Shown piece by piece: positions 1 to 5,948 of a DNA stretch of 6,333 bases. Under the pieces are notes generated by a model. That model worked only from the letters and a program-made list of their open reading frames with translations, was not told where the DNA came from and did no database searches. The position numbers and the translations under genes were made by a program. Within the stretch, counting starts at the first letter, position 1. Every line of letters starts with the position of its first letter. Source of the DNA: Candidatus Omnitrophota bacterium (GTDB lineage Bacteria > Omnitrophota > Gorgyraeia > Gygaellales > Profunditerraquicolaceae); contig JAQTNM010000056.1 of assembly GCA_028713875.1 (NCBI GenBank), positions 1 to 6,333 on the forward strand. Reading direction: 5' to 3'.

Positions 1-393
1 GTTTTGCTTATAGTCGCAGAACCGCTTAAGGCCGCAGGCATCAAAGGGGCAGGGGTTTATGGTATAGCCATGTTTACCGGCGTTGGCGCTATTCCGGTTG
101 CAGTGGGGGCAACCCTGTTTAAAAAAGACACTTCCGAGGCGGAATTTAAAGCGACTCAAGAGGCGGTATTTGCAGCAGCTCTCAGGATAGCGGGGAAGAA
201 CGGCAGGGTTATCAGCCAGGACAGGCAAAAAGGCCTGATCAGGGCTAAGATAAGCGGGGCGGACATCTCAATAGATATATCCGGGATGCCTTCCGGAGGC
301 AGCCGGGTAACGGTATCGGCGAGAAAATATTTTATCCCCAAACCCGAGCTTGCTTCAGGACTGCTTTATGAGATTAAAAGAGAAATAGAATAG
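1..393 (+). CDS. DUF3568-like envelope protein, 3' part of gene
   Basis: The reading frame is open from the first base and ends at TAG 391-393. The true start is probably left of the window, because no ribosome binding site can be assessed and a TTG at 4 would leave no normal export signal. The visible part opens with a small-residue, Gly/Ala/Val-rich hydrophobic stretch (about residues 11-40 counting from base 4), like the membrane or lipoprotein leader region of small envelope proteins. A soluble part of about 85 residues follows, with an alpha-beta pattern: a helix around ATQEAVFAAALRIA, then alternating strands around GLIRAKISGADISIDISG and SRVTVSARK, then a C-terminal helix. This resembles the DUF3568 type, small exported proteins of unknown function. 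The family call is by pattern only, and no catalytic residues are evident. Confidence 0.55.
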   Translation, partial: VLLIVAEPLKAAGIKGAGVYGIAMFTGVGAIPVAVGATLFKKDTSEAEFKATQEAVFAAALRIAGKNGRVISQDRQKGLIRAKISGADISIDISGMPSGGSRVTVSARKYFIPKPELASGLLYEIKREIE

Positions 394-446
394 AAAATGA
401 AACTTTCCAGGCATAAGATCATCTAAATAGATGGAAGGCAAGAAGG

Positions 447-1496
447 ATGAATTACAAAACGTGGCTAAAAGTGGGGTTGGTTCTGGTTTTTGCCTTTATA
501 ATCGGAGCGAAAGCGGAAGGGGGCGCTGATACCATGAAAAAAAAGAATTTATCCGACATAGAGCTGAAGAATAAATTAACCCCCGAACAATACCGCGTAA
601 CGAAGGAGAACGGCACGGAAGCGCCCTTTACCAATGCTTACTGGCACAATAAAGAAACGGGGCTTTACGTAGATGTTATCAGCGGCCAGCCGCTTTTTAG
701 CTCAACCGAAAAATTTGATTCCGTAACCGGCTGGCCCAGCTTTGTCAGGCCGATAGACAAGGATGCCATTGTCGAAAAAACCGATAGAAGCTACGGTATG
801 ACCAGGACCGAGGTGCGCAGCAAAAAAGCGGACGCGCATCTGGGCCATGTCTTTGATGACGGCCCGGCGCCAACGGGGCAGCGTTACTGTATTAATTCCG
901 CAGCCTTGCGTTTCATACCCGTCAAAGACCTGGAGAAGGAAGGCTACGGGGAATATCTGTACCTTTTTACAAAAAGCGAAGAGCCGGCGGCGACCCAGGC
1001 CCATAAGGCAAAGACTGAAATCGCGACTTTCGGCGCAGGGTGTTTCTGGGGAGTTGAATCGGCGTTCCGTCAGGTAAAAGGAGTGCTTAATGCGACGGTT
1101 GGCTTTATGGGCGGGACATTAAAGGATCCGACTTATGAGGATGTGTGTACGGATAAAACAGGGCATGCTGAAGTCGTCCGGGTTGAATTTGACCCGAAGC
1201 AGGTCTCCTATGAAAAATTACTGGATGTTTTTTGGGATATCCATGACCCTACCGCGCTTAACCGGCAGGGGCCTGATACGGGCACCCAATACCGTTCAGT
1301 GGTATTTTATTACAGCCCCCAGCAGAAAAAAGAAGCCTTGCTTTTCAAAGAAAAATTAGAGAAGTCAGGTAGATTCAAAAGGCCTGTCGTTACGGAAATA
1401 GCCCCGGCTAAAGAATTTTACAGGGCCGAAGAATACCATCAGCGCTACTATGAAAAGCACGGCTTAAATCCGGCCTGCCACCTTCCCGTAAAATAG
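447..1496 (+). CDS. msrBA: Exported methionine sulfoxide reductase, MsrB-MsrA fusion
   Basis: This enzyme reduces both epimers of methionine sulfoxide in proteins: MsrA acts on the S form and MsrB on the R form. Residues 1-23 form a signal peptide (K4 and K8, hydrophobic core, AKA before E24), so it should act outside the cytoplasm. The MsrB domain (about 35-175) carries HLGHVF (131-136) and the catalytic motif RYCIN with C148. It lacks the zinc-binding CxxC pairs, and the usual resolving cysteine of the SxCGWPSF motif is T94. The MsrA domain (about 190-349) has GCFWG with nucleophile C199, E204, the GHAEVV segment (239-244), and C344 near the C terminus as likely resolving cysteine. The B-A order is less common than A-B and is known from Treponema denticola. 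The ATG at 447 has GGAAGG (433-438) eight bases upstream. An electron donor such as a TlpA/DsbD system is expected but not seen here. Confidence 0.95.
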   Translation: MNYKTWLKVGLVLVFAFIIGAKAEGGADTMKKKNLSDIELKNKLTPEQYRVTKENGTEAPFTNAYWHNKETGLYVDVISGQPLFSSTEKFDSVTGWPSFVRPIDKDAIVEKTDRSYGMTRTEVRSKKADAHLGHVFDDGPAPTGQRYCINSAALRFIPVKDLEKEGYGEYLYLFTKSEEPAATQAHKAKTEIATFGAGCFWGVESAFRQVKGVLNATVGFMGGTLKDPTYEDVCTDKTGHAEVVRVEFDPKQVSYEKLLDVFWDIHDPTALNRQGPDTGTQYRSVVFYYSPQQKKEALLFKEKLEKSGRFKRPVVTEIAPAKEFYRAEEYHQRYYEKHGLNPACHLPVK

Positions 1497-1563
1497 AGAA
1501 TACGGCAGGTAAAATCAGTTGTCTTTACCGGCCCCTTATGATAATATGAATATAATTTAAAAA

Positions 1564-1569
1564 AGGAGG
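1564..1569 (+). promoter_or_regulatory. Shine-Dalgarno AGGAGG deciding the start at 1576
   Basis: AGGAGG directly abuts the ATG at 1570, with zero spacing, and lies six bases before the in-frame ATG at 1576. The normal 5-9 base spacing favours 1576 as the translated start. Confidence 0.7.
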
Positions 1570-1575
1570 ATGGAT

Positions 1576-1767
1576 ATGGAGAGTAAAGGTGTATGTGCTG
1601 TCAGGGCAATATTGAAGGGGCTGGGCATACTTTTGCTTCTGGGAGCGGCGTTCGATGTCCTGCCTATCACGGATAATTTTGCCATATTTTTGGCTCTGGC
1701 CTGTTTTGTGATTTCCTGGGTTGTCAGAGGGATCGCAAAGAGCGGCGGCTCTGCCTGTTGTAAATAA
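1576..1767 (+). CDS. Small two-helix membrane protein with cysteine tail
   Basis: A 63-residue protein that I do not recognise as a named family. From ATG 1576 it has a short N-terminal segment with C7, a hydrophobic helix at about 11-27, a turn containing DVLPITDN, a second helix at about 35-51 with C43, and a tail RGIAKSGGSACCK ending in the vicinal pair C61-C62. Two membrane helices with both termini probably cytoplasmic is the simplest topology, since the ends are basic and the turn carries Asp. It lies 79 bases after the MsrBA fusion and follows a strong Shine-Dalgarno. The paired cysteines could bind a metal or exchange disulfides, but nothing in the sequence proves this. An alternative start at ATG 1570 adds two residues. 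That this is a real gene is supported by the Shine-Dalgarno, the clean membrane pattern and the lack of a competing frame. Confidence 0.7.
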   Translation: MESKGVCAVRAILKGLGILLLLGAAFDVLPITDNFAIFLALACFVISWVVRGIAKSGGSACCK

Positions 1768-1785
1768 AACTACCGCACTAAAAAT

Positions 1786-1820
1786 CGGCGGGCTCCGGGA
1801 ATAGCTCGGGGAGCCCGCTG
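1786..1820. terminator. GC-rich hairpin, possible transcription terminator
   Basis: An inverted repeat pairs 1786-1796 with 1810-1820: 11 base pairs including one G-T pair, around a 13-base loop. It sits between the small membrane protein gene and the HD-GYP gene. On the + strand no T-run follows (GCACCCCC comes next). On the - strand the stem is followed by A and then TTTTT (complement of 1780-1784), so the textbook intrinsic-terminator layout reads leftward. It may still end or attenuate rightward transcription. Confidence 0.5.
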
Positions 1821-1843
1821 GCACCCCCATTCAAGGATAGATA

Positions 1844-3265
1844 ATGAAAAAAATCAGGAGTTTATTAACGAGCTTCTGGATTAAAGTCACCCTGGCCTTG
1901 ATCTTTTCCATGCTTTTAGTGGGGGCAATGAGCAATTTTCTTATATATAAATTTACGCTTGATTCGCAATTCAATGAATTAAGGGATAAACTGAAGGTAA
2001 TCGTACAGTCAGCAGCCTTGCTCATAGACGCAGATACGCTTGCGGGCATCCCTTTGAACCGGCAGGGCGTAAATTCCCCCCAATATAAGACCATCGTAGA
2101 GCAATTAAGGAAGATCAAAGCGGCTAACCCTCCCATTAAATATATTTATATTATGTCTAAGACGGACAAAGAAGGCATCTGGCAGTTTGTCGTTGACCCC
2201 GATCCTATTGTCGTGAATAAAAAGAAACAGAGGCTCACTGCTTATCCCGGAGACGCCTATGATGTCAGGCGTTTTCCGGAGATGCTCAATGCCTTTAATT
2301 GGCCGGCTGCGGATAAGAAGCTGGAGTCGGACCAGTGGGGGGTATCTTTATCCGGCTATGCGCCGATACGCGATAAAGACGGCAAGGCAGTAGCGGCACT
2401 GGGTATAGATATTGCGGCAAACCAGGTATATATGCTCCAGAGACAGGTCAATAAAAGGGCGCTTCTGGTCCTGGCTTGCGGGATAATCCTTTCTTTAGTG
2501 CTGGGGATACTCGTTTCAAAAAGGATTACCGGTCCGATCAGGAGACTGGTTGAAGGGACCCGGCGCATCGGCGCAGGAGACCTGCAGTACCGCGTAGAGA
2601 TCAGCGGTAACGACGAAATAAGCGAATTGGCCTCTTCCTTTAACGAAATGGCAAAGAGTTTATCAGAGACCAGGAAAAAGCTACTGGGTTATTTTTATGA
2701 TGTGGTGCAGTCAATGGTGCGGGTCCTGGAGGCAAAGGACCACTATACCAGAGGGCATTCCGAAAGGGTTGCCGGATACGCAGCCAGGGTAGCCGCAAAA
2801 ATGGGTTTTTCCGCAGAGAAGATAGAGCTGCTGACAGAGATGGCCCTTCTTCACGATATAGGGAAATTGAGCATTAAGGACAATATCTTGAATAAAAAGG
2901 GACAGCTTACAGATGAAGAATGGGAAGAGATCAGAAAGCACCCCTTGATAGGAGAAGACATATTAAGGCCGGTTATCCTCGATGAGGAGATGCTGGCGAT
3001 GGTCAGGGAACACCACGAACGTTATGACGGCAAAGGATACCCGGACCGGCTTAGCGGCGATAAGATCAACATCTTTGCTGCTATCCTCACAGTGGCCGAT
3101 GCTTTTGACGCTATGACCTCGGAAAGGTCTTATCGGCCTGCCTTAAGCAAGCAGGATGCGGCCGCAGAACTTAAGGCAAAAAGCGGCACCCAGTTTAATC
3201 CCAAAGTCGTGGAGACGTTCATTGAAATTTTGAAAGACGAAAAAAACCAGCTTAGAAGATTTTAA
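1844..3265 (+). CDS. Membrane receptor with HAMP and HD-GYP domains (c-di-GMP phosphodiesterase)
   Basis: A 473-residue signalling protein predicted to break down cyclic di-GMP in response to an extracytoplasmic signal. In order it has a transmembrane helix (about 13-34), an outer sensor region (about 35-202) with a Cache/PAS-like look, a second helix (about 205-224), HAMP (about 225-277, starting KRITGPIRRL), and HD-GYP (about 285-465). The metal and catalytic residues are present: H305, the HD pair H337-D338 followed by GK, H366, H390-H391, and D419. The signature HHERYDGKGYP (390-400) keeps the GYP triplet that separates this family from other HD enzymes. This all suggests an active enzyme. 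AAGGA (1833-1837) lies six bases before the ATG. The gene stands alone in function: no GGDEF or response regulator is nearby. The ligand of the sensor domain cannot be read from the sequence. Confidence 0.93.
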   Translation: MKKIRSLLTSFWIKVTLALIFSMLLVGAMSNFLIYKFTLDSQFNELRDKLKVIVQSAALLIDADTLAGIPLNRQGVNSPQYKTIVEQLRKIKAANPPIKYIYIMSKTDKEGIWQFVVDPDPIVVNKKKQRLTAYPGDAYDVRRFPEMLNAFNWPAADKKLESDQWGVSLSGYAPIRDKDGKAVAALGIDIAANQVYMLQRQVNKRALLVLACGIILSLVLGILVSKRITGPIRRLVEGTRRIGAGDLQYRVEISGNDEISELASSFNEMAKSLSETRKKLLGYFYDVVQSMVRVLEAKDHYTRGHSERVAGYAARVAAKMGFSAEKIELLTEMALLHDIGKLSIKDNILNKKGQLTDEEWEEIRKHPLIGEDILRPVILDEEMLAMVREHHERYDGKGYPDRLSGDKINIFAAILTVADAFDAMTSERSYRPALSKQDAAAELKAKSGTQFNPKVVETFIEILKDEKNQLRRF

Positions 3266-3270
3266 ATCGC

Positions 3271-3299
3271 TTAACATTATCGACGGCTGATGGTATAAT
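3271..3299 (+). promoter_or_regulatory. Promoter, sigma-70 type with extended -10
   Basis: TTAACA (3271-3276; one mismatch to TTGACA) is followed by a 17-base spacer and a perfect TATAAT (3294-3299). TGG just before the -10 gives the extended TGnTATAAT form. Transcription would start near 3306, about 30 bases before the ATG at 3337. It begins six bases after the HD-GYP stop codon, so the next gene probably has its own transcript. This is the strongest promoter match I found in the window. Confidence 0.75.
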
Positions 3300-3326
3300 C
3301 AACACAGGCACCTTAATTATTGAAAA

Positions 3327-3332
3327 AGGAGG
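3327..3332 (+). promoter_or_regulatory. Shine-Dalgarno AGGAGG deciding the start at 3337
   Basis: AGGAGG is one base before a TTG at 3334 and four bases before the ATG at 3337. Spacing and codon preference favour the ATG. Confidence 0.7.
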
Positions 3333-3336
3333 ATTG

Positions 3337-3741
3337 ATGAGAAATATCAGCGCCATTCTTGTTCTTTTATCAGTTTTCTTTTTGTTAAACATCCGTCCGG
3401 GATATTCTCAGACCGTTCCGTCAGCGCCGGCTTCCAAAGAGACGGCGGTTAAGACGGTAGATGTAAATAAGGACGGCACCCCCGATATAACTTACTACGG
3501 CGACGGAAAACACATAACCAGGATCGAGGCGGATACCAACTATGACGGCAAGCCCGACGTGGTAGTGCATAATAAAGACGGGAAGTTCGCATCAGCGGAA
3601 GCGGATACGGATTATAACGGTACGATGGAGACAAAATTCAGCGACGTAGCCGCTTTTAATAAATGGCTCAACGCCAATAGTCCTGATTTCAATGATAAAT
3701 TAGATAAAACCGATTGGCAGTTTGATCTGTTTAAGTTTTAA
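3337..3741 (+). CDS. Small exported protein with three calcium-loop (EF-hand-like) repeats
   Basis: A 134-residue protein with a signal peptide (1-24, hydrophobic from about 5 to 18, probable cleavage after GYS). A Pro/Ala/Ser linker follows, then three loops of the DxNxDGxxD type: D42-N44-D46-G47-D50, D66-N68-D70-G71-D74 and D90-D92-N94-G95-E98. These are spaced exactly 24 residues apart. Such loops bind calcium in dockerins, thrombospondin type-3 repeats and EF-hands, so a calcium-stabilised extracytoplasmic protein is expected. The loops alternate with short strands (ITYYGDGKHITRIEA, VVVHNKDGKFASAEA), giving a strand-loop repeat rather than the helix-loop-helix of a true EF-hand. The C-terminal 30 residues are different and contain two Trp. 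It has its own strong promoter. The function is unknown. Confidence 0.8.
   Translation: MRNISAILVLLSVFFLLNIRPGYSQTVPSAPASKETAVKTVDVNKDGTPDITYYGDGKHITRIEADTNYDGKPDVVVHNKDGKFASAEADTDYNGTMETKFSDVAAFNKWLNANSPDFNDKLDKTDWQFDLFKF
3460..3630 (+). repeat. Three in-frame calcium-loop units, 72-base period
   Basis: Loop motifs begin at 3460, 3532 and 3604, a period of exactly 72 bases (24 codons). Conservation is in the protein motif (Asp/Asn/Gly positions) and not in long identical DNA, so the duplication is old or held by selection on the loops. Confidence 0.7.
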
Positions 3742-3783
3742 TCCTCGCAGGACAACCCCCGTTAATTGTCTCATCATATAGAA

Positions 3784-4647
3784 ATGAACAGGACGTTTAA
3801 TTCCAGGGTTTATCTTGTCCTTACTTTTTTATGGGCAGCTCTGTTTTGCCGCGCAGCATTTGCCGCAGATATAGTTATCTACGGAGACAGCCAGTCCGAT
3901 GCGGCGGCACAGCGTAAGGTTGTCCGGGCTATTATGCAGGTTAAGCCGGCGATAGTCTTTAGAGTGGGGGATATCGTAAATGACGGAGATGATCCCGGGC
4001 AATGGGAATTATTCAGGAAAATTGCCGCTCCTCTTTTAAAATCAGCGGAATATTTTCCCGCACTGGGCAACCATGACGGGGATTCCCGTCTTTATTTTGA
4101 GAATTTCCCTTATATCCGTAACCGGCGTTGGTATTCGCTCGATCGCATGGGGGTCCATTTTATCATCCTGGACAGTAATTCCGATTTAAGCCCGGAGTCT
4201 ATCCAATACCGGTGGCTTGAGTCGGATTTACAGAAGGCCGGCAGGGACTCTTTTAAAATAGTTTTATTACATCACCCTCTTTATAGTGTTGGCTCCCATC
4301 GGGAAGACGAGAAGGGGTTAAGGCCAGGCCTGGTTCCATTGTTTGCAAAATACGGCGTATGCGCTGTTTTTTCCGGGCATGACCATAATTACCAGAGGTT
4401 CTTACGCGGTAACGTGTATTATATCGTAACCGGAGGCGGAGGATCCCCGCTATATGAGCGGACCAGGGACAGCCCCCATCTTAACAAGTTCGTTAAGGCG
4501 TATCACTTTTGTCTGCTATCCCCGCAAGGGAATGTTCTGAAGGTATCGGTATTTGACGATATCCTGAATGAAATAGATAGCTTTAATATCCCCGCGAATC
4601 CGGCCTTGAGGCTGGAAGACGCACAAGCGCTTTCCCCGGGGAAATGA
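3784..4647 (+). CDS. Secreted calcineurin-like metallophosphoesterase (purple acid phosphatase type)
   Basis: A predicted two-metal phosphoesterase acting outside the cytoplasm. From ATG 3784 it is 287 residues with a signal peptide (1-27, ending RAAFA before ADIV). The five metal-ligand blocks occur in order: GDS with D35, GD with D63 (VGDIVNDGDD), GNHD (96-99), LLHHP with H163/H164, and GHDH (198-201). A Gly-rich strand, VTGGGGSPLY, follows, as in bacterial purple acid phosphatase-like enzymes. The substrate could be a phosphate monoester or diester and cannot be told from the motifs. The frame also allows TTG at 3766, which adds six residues. Neither start has a good Shine-Dalgarno, and the ATG is chosen because it gives a standard signal peptide. 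It lies 42 bases after the calcium-loop gene with no terminator between, so it may share the promoter at 3271. Confidence 0.87.
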   Translation: MNRTFNSRVYLVLTFLWAALFCRAAFAADIVIYGDSQSDAAAQRKVVRAIMQVKPAIVFRVGDIVNDGDDPGQWELFRKIAAPLLKSAEYFPALGNHDGDSRLYFENFPYIRNRRWYSLDRMGVHFIILDSNSDLSPESIQYRWLESDLQKAGRDSFKIVLLHHPLYSVGSHREDEKGLRPGLVPLFAKYGVCAVFSGHDHNYQRFLRGNVYYIVTGGGGSPLYERTRDSPHLNKFVKAYHFCLLSPQGNVLKVSVFDDILNEIDSFNIPANPALRLEDAQALSPGK

Positions 4648-4669
4648 TACGTTTTAAAGAAGAGGCAAT

Positions 4670-5122
4670 ATGAAAAAGAGAGATTATAAATTCATGCAGG
4701 AGGCGATAAAAGAGGCGGCTAAGGGTTTGAAAAAGGGAGGTATCCCGATAGGCGCTGTTTTAGTTAAATCCGGCAAAATCATAGGCAGGGGGCACAACCG
4801 CAGGGTGCAGAAAAAATCCGCTATCCTGCATGCGGAAATGGATTGTCTTGAGAATGCCGGCAGGTTAAAAGCAGCGGATTACAAGAAATGCGTAATTTAT
4901 TCTACGCTTTCTCCCTGCGATATGTGCACGGGAGCGATACTCCTGTATAAGATTCCGCTGGCGGTCATCGGAGAAAACAGGACTTTTAAGGGCCCGGAAG
5001 GGTATTCCCGGAAGAGAGGGTTAAAGATAATCGATCTTGATCTGGATGAATGCAGGCAGATGATGAAGGATTTCATCCTGCGCAAACCGGAATTGTGGAA
5101 TGAAGATATCGGGGAAAAATAA
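4670..5122 (+). CDS. Cytosine deaminase, yeast Fcy1-like
   Basis: A zinc-dependent deaminase of the CDA superfamily, predicted to convert cytosine to uracil and ammonia in pyrimidine salvage. The 150-residue length matches yeast cytosine deaminase (about 158). Zinc ligands are H54 in HAE, C83 and C86 in SPCDMC, and E56 is the proton shuttle. It resembles the yeast enzyme well beyond the core: GGIPIG near the N terminus, GRGHN with N43 at the substrate-binding Asn, TLSPCDMCTGAI, IGENRTF with F106, and the C-terminal ELWNEDIGE with W143 and D146 at the positions that close over cytosine in yeast. This differs from the usual bacterial cytosine deaminase CodA, an amidohydrolase. AGAGG (4661-4665) lies four bases before the ATG. 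It is the first of a tight four-gene run. A related base such as 5-methylcytosine or isocytosine as substrate cannot be excluded. Confidence 0.85.
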   Translation: MKKRDYKFMQEAIKEAAKGLKKGGIPIGAVLVKSGKIIGRGHNRRVQKKSAILHAEMDCLENAGRLKAADYKKCVIYSTLSPCDMCTGAILLYKIPLAVIGENRTFKGPEGYSRKRGLKIIDLDLDECRQMMKDFILRKPELWNEDIGEK

Positions 5123-5591
5123 GACCAGCGCAAAATTCATGAAGCTGGCGATAAAAGAAGCGCGGCGCAATATCAGGACCATGGACGGCGGTCCGTTTGG
5201 CGCCTGCATTGTAAAAGGGAACAAACTCCTGGCTGTCAGCCGCAACAAGGTATTGGTAAGCGACGCCACTGCCCATGCCGAGATAAATGCCATACGCCTG
5301 GCTTCAGCCAGAATAAAAAGCTATGATTTATCCGGTTGCGTAATTTATTCTACGACCGAGCCCTGCCCGATGTGTTTTAGCGCCATACACTGGGCTAAAA
5401 TAGAAGGGGTTATTTACGGGACTACGATCAGCGACGCCAGAAGAATAGGCTTTAACGAGTTGAATATTTCATCAGCCCAGATGCGGCGCAAAGGAAAGAG
5501 CAGAGTAAAGCTGACAGGCGGATTCCTGAGGAAGGAGTGCCTTGAGCTCCTTGATGAGTGGTCGGCGCTGGAAAATAAAATGCTGTATTAG
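5100..5591 (+). CDS. Nucleobase/nucleoside deaminase, GuaD-like
   Basis: A second CDA-superfamily zinc deaminase, 163 residues, closest in pattern to Bacillus-type guanine deaminase GuaD. It has GGPFGACIVK near the N terminus, N49 in the substrate-binding region, the catalytic HAE (H59, E61), EPCPMC (C89, C92), AIHWAK, and a TISDARRIGF segment with D112 comparable to the Asp region of GuaD. The C-terminal tail is aromatic (W154 and Y163). The likely reaction is guanine to xanthine, but related tail variants act on other bases or nucleosides, so the substrate is uncertain. Its ATG lies 23 bases inside the 3' end of the preceding deaminase gene, implying translational coupling, and only a weak GGA-rich stretch precedes it. 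ATG 5139 would remove part of the first helix, whose KFM-AIKEA pattern is shared with the upstream paralogue, so 5100 is preferred. Confidence 0.82.
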   Translation: MKISGKNKTSAKFMKLAIKEARRNIRTMDGGPFGACIVKGNKLLAVSRNKVLVSDATAHAEINAIRLASARIKSYDLSGCVIYSTTEPCPMCFSAIHWAKIEGVIYGTTISDARRIGFNELNISSAQMRRKGKSRVKLTGGFLRKECLELLDEWSALENKMLY

Positions 5592-5605
5592 AAGAGGAGG
5601 TTAGC

Positions 5606-5944
5606 ATGCGCGTAGAAGAACTGAAGGGGAAATTGGCGCTTTTTAAATTTTCCGAAGAAATAAGGCCGGACCTGTCTCTTTTCCAGATTTATAAGGATGA
5701 AATATGGGCGATCGTTACCGGCATAGATGATGTGGGGGTATGGATAGAAAACCCGGCATATGAACTGGGGGTATGGTGGGATGATAAGGGAAACCTTATC
5801 CCGCAGCATAAGCAGGTAAAAGAAAAAATAAGAGCGAACATACTTATCGCCTGGCGTTACATAAAAGCGATCATGGACGTGGAAGACGAGCGTTTCAAAA
5901 AAGTAAAAAGCGAACGGCTGCCGGGTTTCCAGGCCTATAAATAA
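5606..5944 (+). CDS. Hypothetical 112-residue soluble protein
   Basis: I do not recognise the family. An excellent Shine-Dalgarno (AGGAGG, 5595-5600) lies five bases before the ATG, and the gene starts 14 bases after the GuaD-like deaminase, so it is almost certainly translated. There is no signal peptide or membrane helix. Residues about 6-58 look like a small beta barrel: KGKLALFKF, an acidic loop, FQIYKDEIWAIVTGIDDVGVWIENP, then AYELGVWW. Residues about 70-90 form an amphipathic helix (VKEKIRANILIAWRYIKAIM), followed by a charged tail. The protein has four Trp (W34, W46, W57, W58) plus W83 in the helix. The TGIDDVGVWIEN segment resembles the turn of SH3-like or Sm-like small barrels, which often bind RNA or peptides, but this is only a shape analogy. 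Confidence 0.75.
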   Translation: MRVEELKGKLALFKFSEEIRPDLSLFQIYKDEIWAIVTGIDDVGVWIENPAYELGVWWDDKGNLIPQHKQVKEKIRANILIAWRYIKAIMDVEDERFKKVKSERLPGFQAYK

Positions 5945-5948
5945 TCCC

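Noticed and set aside
420..433. CATCT-AAAT-AGATG mini-hairpin before the Msr fusion start
   Set aside because: Five base pairs is within chance for this base composition, and no regulatory element is recognisable.
702..1004. A 100-codon minus-strand frame inside the Msr fusion
   Set aside because: It is antisense to highly conserved MsrB codons, with no homology pattern in the translation.
1508..1529. GGTAAA/TTTACC inverted repeat after the Msr fusion
   Set aside because: Only six base pairs, AU-rich, and no T-run follows, so it is too weak to call a terminator.
1537..1556. TATGAT and TATAAT boxes just upstream of the small membrane protein gene, possible promoter
   Set aside because: No -35 hexamer lies 16-18 bases upstream of either box; TTGTCT at 1519 is 12 or 26 bases away. 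The region is AT-rich, so such hexamers are expected by chance.
4631..4644. Perfect palindrome TTTCCCCGGGGAAA at the end of the phosphoesterase gene
   Set aside because: It is inside the coding region, gives only a 5-bp stem once a loop is allowed, and no T-run follows directly. It may be a chance palindrome.
4648..4669. Possible riboswitch ahead of the deaminase operon
   Set aside because: Only 22 bases separate the genes, far too short for a known nucleobase-sensing riboswitch.
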